From contig CALUWN010000002.1 in the NCBI GenBank assembly GCA_944324495.1, positions 124,001-188,000 of the forward strand: a stretch of DNA of 64,000 bases, written 5' to 3'. The notes under the pieces are model-generated. The model was not told where the DNA came from and ran no database searches. It was given only the letters and a program-made list of their open reading frames with translations. Shown here piece by piece: positions 18,424 through 27,594 of the stretch. The translations under genes were made by a program, and so were the position numbers. Each line of letters starts with the position of its first letter. The first letter of the stretch is position 1. Source of the stretch: an uncultured Mucispirillum sp. (GTDB lineage Bacteria > Chrysiogenota > Deferribacteres > Deferribacterales > Mucispirillaceae).

Positions 18424-20412
18424 TTATCTATATCCACCTGCTGCCTGTAAAAGCCCTAATATTTCTTTAGAGCCTTCGTTATAGGCAATTAAATAAGGGG
18501 AAACGCCGTCGTTATTACGTTTATTAGGGTCAGCACCTGCTGTTAAAAGCATACGTACCATATCAGTATTTTTAAGTTTTGTAGCCCATATAAGAGCAGT
18601 ATCGCCATTTTTATTTGCAGCATTCACTTGTGATTTTGCTTTTATTAAAGTTTCCACCATAGCAGCATCAGCTGATGTAACAGCTACAATTAATGGAATA
18701 TTGCCTTGATTATTTTTAATATTAACATCAGCACCATTTGCAATTAATGCTTGAGTAATATATAAATAGTTATTTGCAACTGCTGTAAAAATAGGAGTGT
18801 TTCCAGTATTTTTATCTCTAGCATTTGGGTTTGCTCCCATTTTTATAGCATTTATTGCACCATCTGTATCGTTTCTTGCAACTTGAGAAAATAGTGCAAT
18901 AGAAGCATCATCAAAAGTTTTCATATTCTGCCCTATAATTCTTTGAAGCTGTGCATAGCCGTTATCTTGAGCTAAATCAAAGGCAGTTTTATCTTCTTTA
19001 TTTTTTATTTGAATATCTGGTTTATGTTTTAAAAGCTCTCTAACCATTGGAGTATCACCAGATAATGTGGCAGTCATAAGTGGAGTATTACCTAGCGGGT
19101 CTTTAGCATTAATATCAGCTCCTGCTTTTAAAAGGTCGTTTGTAATATCTGTATTACCTTCTTGCACAACAGCCATTAATGGTGTATATCCTTTTCTATT
19201 TTTAACATCAGGGTTTAATCCTTTAGAAAGCAGGTTTTCTAATGTATATTTATTGTTTTCAACTGCTGCTTTCATTACAGCACCATTACCTTGATTATCT
19301 ACCACATTAGGGTTGGCACCTTTTTTCATTAAATTTTCAACAGTTTTTGTATTACCTGTACGGGCTGCAATTAAAAGAGGTGTTTCACCATCTTTATTTC
19401 TGTCTTCTATTCTTGCGCCATTTTCCACTAACATATCAGTAAGATAAGTGTTAGGAGAAGCTGCAGCATACATTAATGGAGTATTGCCGCCATTATCTTT
19501 ATCATTTACAGGAAGCCCAGCTTTTAAAAGCCTTGAAGCAATATCATAAAGCCCATAATTTGAAGCAATATGTAGAGCAGATTGACCTGCATTATTTTTA
19601 TGGCTGGCATTAATACCTTTATCCAGCAATAAATTAGCAATACTTTCATCCCCATTAATAATGGCAGCTGTTAGTGCATTATCGCCGTTTTCTGGGTTTA
19701 GTTCATTAATATTTGCATTATTTTCAATCATTTTTAAAAGCCTGTCATATTGACCGTTTGTAGCAGCTGTAATTAACGGTCTGTCTTTTACTACTGCATT
19801 TTTATTTGTAGTATTAAAAGTGTTATCTCCTTTTACAATAGGAGCAGGAGTGTTATTAACAGGTGGTGCAGTACTTGTAAGCTGGTTTGCTAAATCAAGC
19901 CCATTTAAAAGCACTAAATGAGAAAGTTCTTCTTTATTATAAAGGGCAGCACCATCAACTACTATTAATTTAGTAAAACCAGTATTGTTTTTGCCGGGAA
20001 GTAATTCTTTTAATTTAAAGGAATCGTTTGGACCAAATTTATTAATATATGTTCTCACATCATCTTTTGGCATTTCATAAACAGCACCACCTGCAAAATC
20101 AATTATTATGCCAAAATCACTTCCCTGAGATGAAAGTGGTTTTGAACTAAAAGCGTTCCAGCCATTTATATCATTATTTAATATAACACTAACAGGTGAT
20201 GAACCTTCTTTTTCAAATTTAAGCGTAACATTTTTCTTATCGCTAGGCAGTTTGAAATAAACAGGCATATCAGTTTTTTTCTTATTTACTTTATATAAAA
20301 GGACAGGTTTCTTGCTTTTTTCCTGAGCAGAAGGGTCTTTAAATATATTGTTTTTTGAAGCACATCCAAAAGTAAGTAAAGTAATTAATAGTAGTAAAAA
20401 TAATTTGCGCAT
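18424..20412 (-). CDS. Ankyrin-repeat lipoprotein
   Basis: A 662-residue predicted lipoprotein with signal peptide and lipobox LTFGC (Cys17). Residues about 30-170 form a domain I do not recognise, with NGWNAFSS near its middle. Residues about 210-660 are some 14 ankyrin repeats of 33 residues with the usual NTPLMxAA...G-N...V..LL..GADxN pattern; repeat 9 is shortened. Bacterial periplasmic ankyrin proteins often act as inhibitors or protein-binding scaffolds (for example AnkB-type partners of catalase), but no partner is evident. The start ATG has AAGGAG upstream. A sigma-54-type promoter lies 43 bp further up, so expression may need RpoN and an activator. Confidence 0.85.
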   Translation of the reverse strand: MRKLFLLLLITLLTFGCASKNNIFKDPSAQEKSKKPVLLYKVNKKKTDMPVYFKLPSDKKNVTLKFEKEGSSPVSVILNNDINGWNAFSSKPLSSQGSDFGIIIDFAGGAVYEMPKDDVRTYINKFGPNDSFKLKELLPGKNNTGFTKLIVVDGAALYNKEELSHLVLLNGLDLANQLTSTAPPVNNTPAPIVKGDNTFNTTNKNAVVKDRPLITAATNGQYDRLLKMIENNANINELNPENGDNALTAAIINGDESIANLLLDKGINASHKNNAGQSALHIASNYGLYDIASRLLKAGLPVNDKDNGGNTPLMYAAASPNTYLTDMLVENGARIEDRNKDGETPLLIAARTGNTKTVENLMKKGANPNVVDNQGNGAVMKAAVENNKYTLENLLSKGLNPDVKNRKGYTPLMAVVQEGNTDITNDLLKAGADINAKDPLGNTPLMTATLSGDTPMVRELLKHKPDIQIKNKEDKTAFDLAQDNGYAQLQRIIGQNMKTFDDASIALFSQVARNDTDGAINAIKMGANPNARDKNTGNTPIFTAVANNYLYITQALIANGADVNIKNNQGNIPLIVAVTSADAAMVETLIKAKSQVNAANKNGDTALIWATKLKNTDMVRMLLTAGADPNKRNNDGVSPYLIAYNEGSKEILGLLQAAGGYR

Positions 20413-20454
20413 GAGTTTAAGCTCCTTTAAATTATTTTGCTTATAAAGATTGTA

Positions 20455-20470
20455 AGCAAAAAATGTGCCA
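20455..20470 (-). promoter_or_regulatory. Sigma-54-type promoter of the ankyrin lipoprotein gene
   Basis: On the minus strand TGGCAC, five bases, TTGCT: an exact match to the -24/-12 consensus TGGCAC-N5-TTGCW. It lies 43-58 bp upstream of the start codon. I saw no second such site upstream of a gene in the window. Confidence 0.6.
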
Positions 20471-20671
20471 TATAATACTATTAATAATATTAGTAAAATA
20501 TTAAAAAAAATTCAAGTATTTATATATAATTATGGTGTTTTAAGTATCAATAATATTTTTATACTTGAATAAAAAGATAAAATCAATTAGATTAATAAGT
20601 ATATAAAGGTATATTTAAGCGCGTGAATATATCTTTTAAACTTACGGATAAATATATATGTGGAGCGAACT

Positions 20672-20980
20672 ATGAGTATCGAAACAATCGGGCTTAGAGC
20701 CATTGCTACTACAGACACCCGCCCTAGAGATTATGTTAATAAATATATGAAAATTTCTCAGGCGCGTCGTGACTATTTTCAAGAAAGTGTTAAACTTTCC
20801 CAAATGGCAGTCAATAAGCGTATTGCATTAGAATCAGAAAGAGTAGCAGATATTAACAGGTTTAATAAGCATGGTCAGTGGGCACCATCACCAAATCTAA
20901 CATACCATAAATCTCTTAAAATACAGAGTGCTTATTCTGCTATGTCACAAGCTGAAAGAAGATTTGATGTTAAGGCGTAA
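20672..20980 (+). CDS. Hypothetical protein, helical, 102 aa
   Basis: Not recognised. It starts at the ATG after GGAG; a GTG 12 bp upstream lacks a ribosome site. The protein is basic and helix-rich with no signal peptide or membrane segment: an N-terminal region with DTRPRDYVNKYMK, a central amphipathic helix ending in RIALESERVADINRF, and a C-terminal stretch ending AMSQAERRF. It lies 81 bp upstream of a chemoreceptor gene that seems to have its own promoter. A role with motility is possible by context only. Confidence 0.6.
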   Translation: MSIETIGLRAIATTDTRPRDYVNKYMKISQARRDYFQESVKLSQMAVNKRIALESERVADINRFNKHGQWAPSPNLTYHKSLKIQSAYSAMSQAERRFDVKA

Positions 20981-20996
20981 AATTATATAATAATGC

Positions 20997-21024
20997 TTGC
21001 TTTTGTATGAAATCTTGCTATACT
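20997..21024 (+). promoter_or_regulatory. Putative sigma-70 promoter of the second chemoreceptor
   Basis: TTGCTT (20997-21002) and TATACT (21019-21024) with 16-bp spacing, 37 bp upstream of the ATG. A GAGGTGG ribosome site lies between. It does not resemble a FliA promoter. Confidence 0.5.
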
Positions 21025-21061
21025 CTCTATAGTAAAATGGATAAGTAAGTGAGGTGGGTTT

Positions 21062-23029
21062 ATGAGTATGACTATTGCTCAGAAAATATTTCTTACAATA
21101 GCAGGCATAATGGTATTCTCATTTTTAAACGGTGTGTATGCCGTTTATACTATTGCTACATCTTCTAACTCTATTAATGTAGTTGCTACTGATTTAGCAG
21201 ATGCAAACACCATAATGTCTAAAATTAACTTTAATACATTAGTATTGCAGTATACGATTTTAGGTTACACTATGCAGGCCGATGAACAGAAGGCAAATGA
21301 TATAACTGCTCTTGTAGCAGAGATTAAAAAAGAGCTGGATATTTATGAAAAATATGTTCAAAAACCAGCAACCAAAAAACATTCCCCAAAAACTGTTGCA
21401 GAATTTGCAGCCTACAAACAAAATATGTATACATATCTTGGTATTGTAGAAAAGAATTTAGCTTTATTAAAACAGATTAATCCTACAGAACAATCTTTTA
21501 AGAAAAATATGGAAGATATGGTAAAAGCATCAAACAATGCATATGCAATTATTGAAAAAGATGAAAATATGATTGCTACTATGGGTCATATCAGTGAATT
21601 AAATGAAATAGTACTTACTGTAAAAAGTAATATTAGAGAAGTTATTATTGCAAGGAATTTATCTTATTTAGCAGATATTCAAAAACTTGAACCATTGATG
21701 GAAGCTAAAATCAGACAATTAAAAAATACTGATGTTTCTAGAGCATTTAGAAATGAAATCAATAATGTTGAAAGACTTTATAATGCAGCTAAAAAAGATA
21801 TTAGTAATATTGCTAAAGTTTATTCAGAAATAGTTGAAGTTGAGAAAGAGCGTCTTAAATATGCTCTTCTTTCTAGGGAAGAAAATTCAAAATTTGGCGG
21901 ATACATTACAGGCAGTGTACAACGGGAAGCATCGGCAGTAAATAAAGCACTTGCTACAGCTAATGTTGTAATGGTTGTTGTTTTTCTTTTAATGGTAGCA
22001 GTTGCAGTGCTTGGTACACTTTATTTACAAATTAGCGTTATAAGACAGTTAAGAAACTTTATTACAAAAGTTGGTGATTTAACTTCTGGTGAGGGTGATT
22101 TAACAGTTAGGATTAAAGCATTACATAAAGATGAGCTTAATGAACTGGCAGAAAACTTTAACAGGTTTATAGAAAATGTACAGCAGATAGTTAGGGAAGT
22201 TAAGGAAGCATCAGAGGATGTGGCAAGTGGTAACAATCAGCTTGCAGCCACAATGGAAGAGCTTTCTACTACATTTAACTCTCAAGCAGAGCAAATATCA
22301 AGTATCGTTAATGATATGCAGAATATTAGTAATGTATCAAGAGAATCATCAAAAGACTTATCTGATGTACTTGCTGTAATGAATACATCATCAGAACAGA
22401 CAAACCATGGTAATACTCAGCTTTTAGAAGTAAAAAAATCTATTATGGAAATCCATGAAAAAGCAGATACATTATCACATACTATTGGTGAGCTTGCAGA
22501 AAGCTCAAGGCAGATTGGTGAAATATTAGTTGTTATTAACGATATTGCAAACCAAACAAACTTACTTGCATTAAATGCTGCTATTGAGGCAGCTCGTGCA
22601 GGGGATGCAGGCCGTGGGTTTGCAGTAGTTGCTGATGAGGTTAGAAAACTTGCTGAAAGAACAACTAAAGCTACAAGTGAGATAGAAACAATTATTACTA
22701 CTCTGCAGCAGGAATCTGAAAAAGCATCAAATGAAATGAAAGCATCAGGTGAAGCAGTTATTAAAGGTGTTGAAATTATTGAAGAAACATCTAAGGCTTT
22801 TGGTGCTGTTGTTGAAGGGGTGGATACTGCTGTTACAAATACAAACAGCGTTGTTATGTCTGTTAGCGAGCAAAACTTATTGATTCAAGATGTGGATGAT
22901 AAAACACAAATTATTGCTTCAGGTGTAGAAGAAAGTAACTCTGCAGTATCTGAAGTAACATCAACAGTAAGTCACTTGCAGGAAAGAGCAGAACAGCTTA
23001 AAAATATTGTAAAACAGTTTAAAGCATAA
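21062..23029 (+). CDS. Methyl-accepting chemotaxis protein with helical-bundle sensor
   Basis: Chemoreceptor of 655 residues. TM1 is near residues 8-30. A long all-helical periplasmic sensor (about 32-300, HBM/four-helix-bundle type) follows, then TM2 near 302-324, HAMP, and a signalling domain with [17 protein letters not shown] and [15 protein letters not shown]. The ligand is unknown; helical-bundle sensors often see organic acids. The cytoplasmic region is close to that of the receptor at 2777, including the [15 protein letters not shown] segment, so both should join the same arrays. It lacks a C-terminal CheR tether. Confidence 0.92.
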   Translation: MSMTIAQKIFLTIAGIMVFSFLNGVYAVYTIATSSNSINVVATDLADANTIMSKINFNTLVLQYTILGYTMQADEQKANDITALVAEIKKELDIYEKYVQKPATKKHSPKTVAEFAAYKQNMYTYLGIVEKNLALLKQINPTEQSFKKNMEDMVKASNNAYAIIEKDENMIATMGHISELNEIVLTVKSNIREVIIARNLSYLADIQKLEPLMEAKIRQLKNTDVSRAFRNEINNVERLYNAAKKDISNIAKVYSEIVEVEKERLKYALLSREENSKFGGYITGSVQREASAVNKALATANVVMVVVFLLMVAVAVLGTLYLQISVIRQLRNFITKVGDLTSGEGDLTVRIKALHKDELNELAENFNRFIENVQQIVREVKEASEDVASGNNQLAATMEELSTTFNSQAEQISSIVNDMQNISNVSRESSKDLSDVLAVMNTSSEQTNHGNTQLLEVKKSIMEIHEKADTLSHTIGELAESSRQIGEILVVINDIANQTNLLALNAAIEAARAGDAGRGFAVVADEVRKLAERTTKATSEIETIITTLQQESEKASNEMKASGEAVIKGVEIIEETSKAFGAVVEGVDTAVTNTNSVVMSVSEQNLLIQDVDDKTQIIASGVEESNSAVSEVTSTVSHLQERAEQLKNIVKQFKA

Positions 23030-23054
23030 AATAATTTTGTTTAATTTATTTTGG

Positions 23055-23079
23055 GAGTACATTGTACTCTCTTTATTTG
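23055..23079 (+). terminator. Weak terminator after the second chemoreceptor
   Basis: A short stem GAGTAC/GTACTC with loop ATT, followed by TCTTTATTTG, 26 bp after the stop. Confidence 0.45.
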
Positions 23080-23231
23080 TTAATTTTTCAGAATATAATT
23101 TAAATACAAAAAATTACTGCAATATATAATATAATCGTATGAACCATTATATTTTTTGTATGATTTAATTGATTATAGTAGAATATATTATTAAATTATA
23201 TGTGATTAATGTTATTCAAAGTTTGAGTGTT

Positions 23232-23262
23232 TAAAAAATAATGGGAGCTTACAAGCTCCCAT
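23232..23262 (-). terminator. Terminator of the hypothetical gene at 23288
   Basis: A 9-bp stem ATGGGAGCT / AGCTCCCAT with a 4-base loop. On the minus strand it is followed by TATTTTTTAA. Confidence 0.8.
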
Positions 23263-23287
23263 ATTTATAATAATTTGTTATAAATAA

Positions 23288-24181
23288 TTATTTTGCAATT
23301 ACTTCTACTTTTAATTCTTTAAAAGAATTAAGAAGTTTTCTATATCCTGTAAAATCTAACGTATTAAAAGTATTACTTATAGACATATTGTCATCAGCAT
23401 TTAATTTTAAAGAAATGCTGTCGCTGCTTAATAAAAATTTTTCAAGCTGATGATAGTTTGCTTTAGTGAAATTATCAGCATTTAATGACCTTTTATAAAT
23501 AGCATTTGATGCCCTTGTTTTTACATTATCAGGTTCAAGCTCAAAAACAGAAGCAACTTTTTCAAACATTTTGTTTTTAAGCCCTTTATCAGTAAATGTA
23601 ATAAAGAAAGATGCATTATTGTTCTGTATATTGTTTATAAGATTTTTTATATCTTTATCATAAGCATTAATCACTTTTACATCACCTTGTATAAGCCCAA
23701 AATCAGAAGCAAGTATATTTAATGTAACGATTTTAAATTCTTTAGAAGCTTTACCTAAAGTGTAAGATATTCTGCCTTGAAAATCAATTTTATCATATCC
23801 AGCATCTGCTACAGCTTTACCATAATCTTTAAAAAAAGAAGCCTTATTGTAAAGAGTACCGCCTGTAATATCCACCTGTAAATTAGCAGGAACAGGGTTG
23901 CTTCTAACAATGTGGTTAAATTCAGCTTTTTTTAAATCGGCAATTTTTTCATTGTTACAGTTAAGTGAAATATCTTCCACAATTAGATGTCTGTTTAAAA
24001 TGTTATATGATACATTACCATACTTAATATCACATATACTTTTAAAATTATTGGTAAAATCTGCCACATTAGATTTTGCATTAGTATTGGCAATAAAATA
24101 TGCAGCTATTGGTAATATTATAAGGAGTAGTATAAGAAATATAACAATAAATAAAATAGTCTTTTTTTTAGAGAGAGCCAT
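23288..24181 (-). CDS. Hypothetical membrane-anchored periplasmic protein
   Basis: Not recognised. The 297-residue protein has a basic start (ALSKKK), one long hydrophobic segment (residues 8-30) that should anchor it in the inner membrane, then about 265 periplasmic residues. The region YGNVSYNILNRHLIVEDISL resembles the beta-strand opening of AsmA/DUF748-type envelope proteins, but the similarity is too slight to name a family. It stands alone behind its own terminator. Confidence 0.65.
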   Translation of the reverse strand: MALSKKKTILFIVIFLILLLIILPIAAYFIANTNAKSNVADFTNNFKSICDIKYGNVSYNILNRHLIVEDISLNCNNEKIADLKKAEFNHIVRSNPVPANLQVDITGGTLYNKASFFKDYGKAVADAGYDKIDFQGRISYTLGKASKEFKIVTLNILASDFGLIQGDVKVINAYDKDIKNLINNIQNNNASFFITFTDKGLKNKMFEKVASVFELEPDNVKTRASNAIYKRSLNADNFTKANYHQLEKFLLSSDSISLKLNADDNMSISNTFNTLDFTGYRKLLNSFKELKVEVIAK

Positions 24182-24251
24182 ATTGCACCACTAATATTTT
24201 TGATAATTAAAGCATATAATATAGAAGAGTACGGTAAAAGTAAAGAAATAT

Positions 24252-24280
24252 ATAAAGGCTTTAAATTAATAAGCCTTTAT
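24252..24280 (-). terminator. Terminator of the small coiled-coil gene
   Basis: A 10-bp stem ATAAAGGCTT / AAGCCTTTAT with a 9-base loop. It touches the stop codon of the upstream minus-strand gene. Confidence 0.5.
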
Positions 24281-24519
24281 TATTTATGTTCACCGCTTAA
24301 TTTGTAAGCATTATTACGCAGATTCTCCACAAGCAAAGAAAGCTCATCAATTGATTTATCTAAATCAGAAAGGGTTTTCTGTGCCGTATTGATTAAAGAG
24401 TATGATACTTTAATATCATTTGCTATGCTGTACTCTTTATTCACTAATTCGTTCATAATATGCTCCATAATATTTTTATTATGGATATCTTCTTGCAAAA
24501 GTTGTGCCAAATTACTCAT
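24280..24519 (-). CDS. Small coiled-coil protein
   Basis: A 79-residue, acidic, all-helical protein of unknown function with heptad-like spacing through TLSDLDKSIDELSLLVENLR. The start is set at the ATG preceded by GAGGTG; a GTG three codons earlier lies inside that ribosome site. No membrane segment or metal motif is present. It is a single-gene unit with its own terminator. Confidence 0.6.
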   Translation of the reverse strand: MSNLAQLLQEDIHNKNIMEHIMNELVNKEYSIANDIKVSYSLINTAQKTLSDLDKSIDELSLLVENLRNNAYKLSGEHK

Positions 24520-24613
24520 TTTTATCACCTCTTATGGTGTTATCGGCAAAAAAAAATTTTTCTTAATTGAATTATTTAAAAAATAGATATATAAAATATA
24601 TGAAAGGTGAAAA

Positions 24614-24881
24614 ATGATTTATATTCCTGATAGTTTAAAAGATGGTTCTAAAGTATGTGTAGGTGACAAGATATTGGAATGTTATGACAGTGCAGAAGAA
24701 GTTTTAAAAATAGTAAAAGTAAGGGATAATAAATAAAAATATTACAATAATAGCAGCAGGTGGCATAAAATTTTCAAATATAGAAGAGTATGCAGCCACT
24801 ATGGCAGATGTTATTGTATCATCAAGTTTTTTTCATGCAAGCCCAATGGATATAAAGGTTGTAATGGAAAAAGAATGTTAA
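24614..24881 (+). pseudogene. Decayed modD/nadC-like phosphoribosyltransferase
   Basis: An intact ribosome site and ATG open a 40-codon frame (24614-24736) that begins MIYIPDS like ModD and contains GDKILECYDSAEEVLKIVK, resembling the central K-x-x-x-E-x-D-S-x-E-E strand-helix of NadC/ModD. It then stops. In the next frame (from about 24723 to the stop at 24879) the C-terminal family region reads on: ITIIAAGGIKFSNIEEYAAT, then a MADVIVSS segment and SPMDIKV. ModD enzymes have about 280 residues, so roughly two thirds is deleted and the frame is shifted. ModD is associated with molybdenum use. A new small functional peptide from the first frame is an alternative. Confidence 0.6.
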
Positions 24882-24909
24882 AATGGAAGATTTTTAGGTA
24901 GTGGTTTTT

Positions 24910-25803
24910 ATGGATAGAAAAACATTTGCATTTGTTGTTGCTTTATTTTCATTTTTAATATGGGGTGCTTTAGTTATATACTGGCACCAGCTTTCAAGTG
25001 TTAATCCTTTAGAAGTTGTAGCTCACAGGGCAATATGGAGTTTAATTTTTACATCATTTATAATATTATTTATGAAGCGTGCAGGTGAAGTTATAAGGGT
25101 AATCAAAAACCCAAAAAATGTAATACCGCTTATAATTTCCAGTATAATAATTGCAAGTAACTGGGGTATATTTATATGGGCAGTTGCAAACGATAAGATA
25201 ATAGAAAGCAGTATGGGTAACTATATTACGCCACTTTTAAATGTGGCAGCTTCAGCAATTATATTTAAAGTAGTGTTAAATAAATATCAAAAACTTTCTG
25301 TTTTACTTGCGTTATCAGGCGTTGTTTATATGATAATAGTCTATGGCAAAGTGCCATATATTGCCATATTTTTTGCTGTAACATTTTGTACTTATGGAAT
25401 TATAAAAAAGTTAGTGCGTGCCAGTGCGATAACAGGGCTTTTTATAGAAACATTAATTATTTCTATACCGTCAGCAGTATATGTACTTTATCTTATTTCA
25501 ACAGGTGAAAGTGCAGTATTAAGAGGGGACAGTTTTATTACATTTTTACTTGTATGTGGTGGCATTGTAACTACGCTTCCTCTTTTAGGGTTTTCTTACA
25601 GTGCCCAAGTTCTTCATTTATCTACATTAGGTATATTGCAGTATATAACACCAACTATTGCATTTTTGCTGGGTGTATTTGTATACCATGAATATTTTAG
25701 TAAAAATATGCTTATAACATTTATATTAATATGGGCAGGTTTAATAATTTATTCTGTAGACGGGCTTTATCAGCTTAAAAAAATGAAGAAAACTGATAAA
25801 TAA
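24910..25803 (+). CDS. rarD: EamA-family transporter RarD
   Basis: A 297-residue inner-membrane protein with ten hydrophobic segments. RarD features include WGALVIYWHQLSSVNPLEVV, HRAIWSLIF, NWGIFIWAVANDKIIESSMG and YITPLLNV. Near the C-terminus are STLGILQYITPTIAFLLGVF and YHEYF. RarD is a drug/metabolite-superfamily permease; chloramphenicol sensitivity was the original E. coli phenotype, and the natural substrate is unsettled. The start is the ATG three codons after an in-frame GTG, because AGGTAGTGG fits it better. It follows the modD remnant by 28 bp. Confidence 0.88.
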   Translation: MDRKTFAFVVALFSFLIWGALVIYWHQLSSVNPLEVVAHRAIWSLIFTSFIILFMKRAGEVIRVIKNPKNVIPLIISSIIIASNWGIFIWAVANDKIIESSMGNYITPLLNVAASAIIFKVVLNKYQKLSVLLALSGVVYMIIVYGKVPYIAIFFAVTFCTYGIIKKLVRASAITGLFIETLIISIPSAVYVLYLISTGESAVLRGDSFITFLLVCGGIVTTLPLLGFSYSAQVLHLSTLGILQYITPTIAFLLGVFVYHEYFSKNMLITFILIWAGLIIYSVDGLYQLKKMKKTDK

Positions 25804-25871
25804 ATACACTTTATAGTAGTATATGGCATCCTTATTCAAATTGGTTAAATAATTATATTTTCCCAAATCCC

Positions 25872-25895
25872 AAATAAATTTAAAAAAATTTATTT
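25872..25895. repeat. 24-bp AT palindrome upstream of flhF
   Basis: AAATAAATTT, four A, AAATTTATTT, ending 7 bp before the putative -35 box of flhF. It could be a regulator site or merely an AT-rich UP-type element. Confidence 0.35.
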
Positions 25896-25902
25896 CTAAG
25901 TG

Positions 25903-25931
25903 TTGCATTTATTAATTTAATAATCTATACT
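25903..25931 (+). promoter_or_regulatory. Putative sigma-70 promoter of the flhF-cheB operon
   Basis: TTGCAT (25903-25908) and TATACT (25926-25931) with 17-bp spacing, 58 bp upstream of flhF. Confidence 0.5.
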
Positions 25932-25989
25932 ATATACTGAAGTATTGTTTTATTACTTATTAATAAGTTGCAAGGAGTTTTATCTTTAT

Positions 25990-27594
25990 ATGAAGATAAA
26001 AAAGTATGAAGTAACAGACATGAAGGAAGCTTTGCGTATGATAAAAGAGGATTTAGGTCCTGATGCTGTAATTTTATCTACGCGTAAAGTAATGAAAAGC
26101 AATAACTTTGGTCTTTTTGCCCGCCCTGTTTTAGAGGTGACAGCTGCTGTTGAGTATGACGGTATGCCTGCTGCTAGGAAAAAACAGGCTTCAAGAACTA
26201 TTGCAAGAGAAGAAAGTGTGCAAAGTGGCTTTGGTTATGATGCTTATCCTTCTGCATATACTGCTGTTACTAAAAAGCAGGCTCCTAAAAAAACAGTACC
26301 AGTTATGGAAAAGCAGAGCGTAATGCAGGTTCCACAAAGGCAAAAAACTACAGTTGAGCACAGGGGTTATGGTCCATATGCTCATCAAAGTTATCAAGCT
26401 AACTATGGTATGCATGATGATTATTTATCTGAAGCTATGGCTGAAGCTGGCATTACAGATGAAGAACCATTTTACGCTCCACCTGTAAGAAAGCCTAAAT
26501 TGCAGGAAGATGATTTACCACCTGCATATATGCCGCAGGAAGAAGAATATTATGAAGAAGTAAAAAAACCTGCTAGAAAAGAAAAATATGTTGACGTAAA
26601 AGAAGAAAAAAGAGTAAACAGTGAAGAAGAAATTAGGAAGCAGGCTGAAATAAATGCAGAAAGAATGGCGGCAGTAATAAAAGCTGTTGGACTTGATAAA
26701 TTTGCAAACCTTTTGGAAGATATTGGTGAGATAAAAAAACAAATATCTTCAATGCAGAGCAATATTAACGATAATATTGTTATAGATTTACCGCCAAAAT
26801 TAAAAGATTATCATACATTATTTATAAAAAATGGCGTAGATGATATAATATCATACAGGCTTTTAAAAGAAATTGAGATGCGTATAGACGGTAAAGATGC
26901 TACCCCTGCTCAGATAAAAAGCATAGCAGTGGATAAATTATCGGAGCTTATACCTCTTGAGAAAAATTATGCTGAAGTTATGACAAGCAGAATAGTGGCT
27001 CTGGCAGGCCCTACTGGCGTTGGTAAAACTACTACAATTGCAAAAATTGCAGCATCACTTACATTAAAATATGGTAAGAAAGTATGCCTTATAACTGTTG
27101 ATAATTTTAGAATAGGTGCTGTGGAGCAGTTAAAAACTTATGCTGAAATTGTAAACCTGCCATTATATGTTGCTACAAGCCCGGAAGAGCTTGCTCGTAT
27201 TATTGCAAAAGTGAAAGGAAGGTATGACAGCATATTAATTGACTCTATGGGGCGTGGTCAGTTTGATACAAGCCAGATAGCAGGCATAAAAGATTTTTTT
27301 CAAGTAGATTCTAGAATAACAACAGCCGTAGTGCTTTCTATGGCATCAAACCATATAGAGCTGTATGATACATTTGAAAGGTATGAAGTATTAAAACCAG
27401 ATTACTTGATTTTTACCAAGCTGGACGAAACGAAATATTTTGGTCCGCTAATTAATATACCTGTTAAGAAAAAGCTTCCATTACTGCTTGTTACAACAGG
27501 GCAAAATGTACCAGATGACATGGAAGTACCAGATGGCAAGAAAATTGCTAGAAGAATGTTACAGGAAATACCTACATTATGGAGCGACAAATGA
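25990..27594 (+). CDS. flhF: Flagellar SRP-type GTPase FlhF
   Basis: SIMIBI-class GTPase that recruits early flagellar parts to the cell pole. The start is at MKIKKYEVTDMKEALRMIKE, the canonical opening; AAGGAG lies about 13 bp upstream. A long low-complexity linker (residues about 65-215, rich in Pro, Lys, Glu, Tyr) follows the B domain. The N and G domains hold GPTGVGKTTTIAKIA, TVDNFRIGAVEQLKTYAEI and TKLDET. In G3, IDSMGRGQFD replaces the usual DTAGR-like sequence. The stop overlaps the flhG start, as usual for this pair. Confidence 0.95.
   Translation: MKIKKYEVTDMKEALRMIKEDLGPDAVILSTRKVMKSNNFGLFARPVLEVTAAVEYDGMPAARKKQASRTIAREESVQSGFGYDAYPSAYTAVTKKQAPKKTVPVMEKQSVMQVPQRQKTTVEHRGYGPYAHQSYQANYGMHDDYLSEAMAEAGITDEEPFYAPPVRKPKLQEDDLPPAYMPQEEEYYEEVKKPARKEKYVDVKEEKRVNSEEEIRKQAEINAERMAAVIKAVGLDKFANLLEDIGEIKKQISSMQSNINDNIVIDLPPKLKDYHTLFIKNGVDDIISYRLLKEIEMRIDGKDATPAQIKSIAVDKLSELIPLEKNYAEVMTSRIVALAGPTGVGKTTTIAKIAASLTLKYGKKVCLITVDNFRIGAVEQLKTYAEIVNLPLYVATSPEELARIIAKVKGRYDSILIDSMGRGQFDTSQIAGIKDFFQVDSRITTAVVLSMASNHIELYDTFERYEVLKPDYLIFTKLDETKYFGPLINIPVKKKLPLLLVTTGQNVPDDMEVPDGKKIARRMLQEIPTLWSDK

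Noticed and set aside
25823-25840. TGGCAT...TTCAA as a sigma-54 promoter for flhF
   Set aside because: The essential GC of the -12 box is missing.
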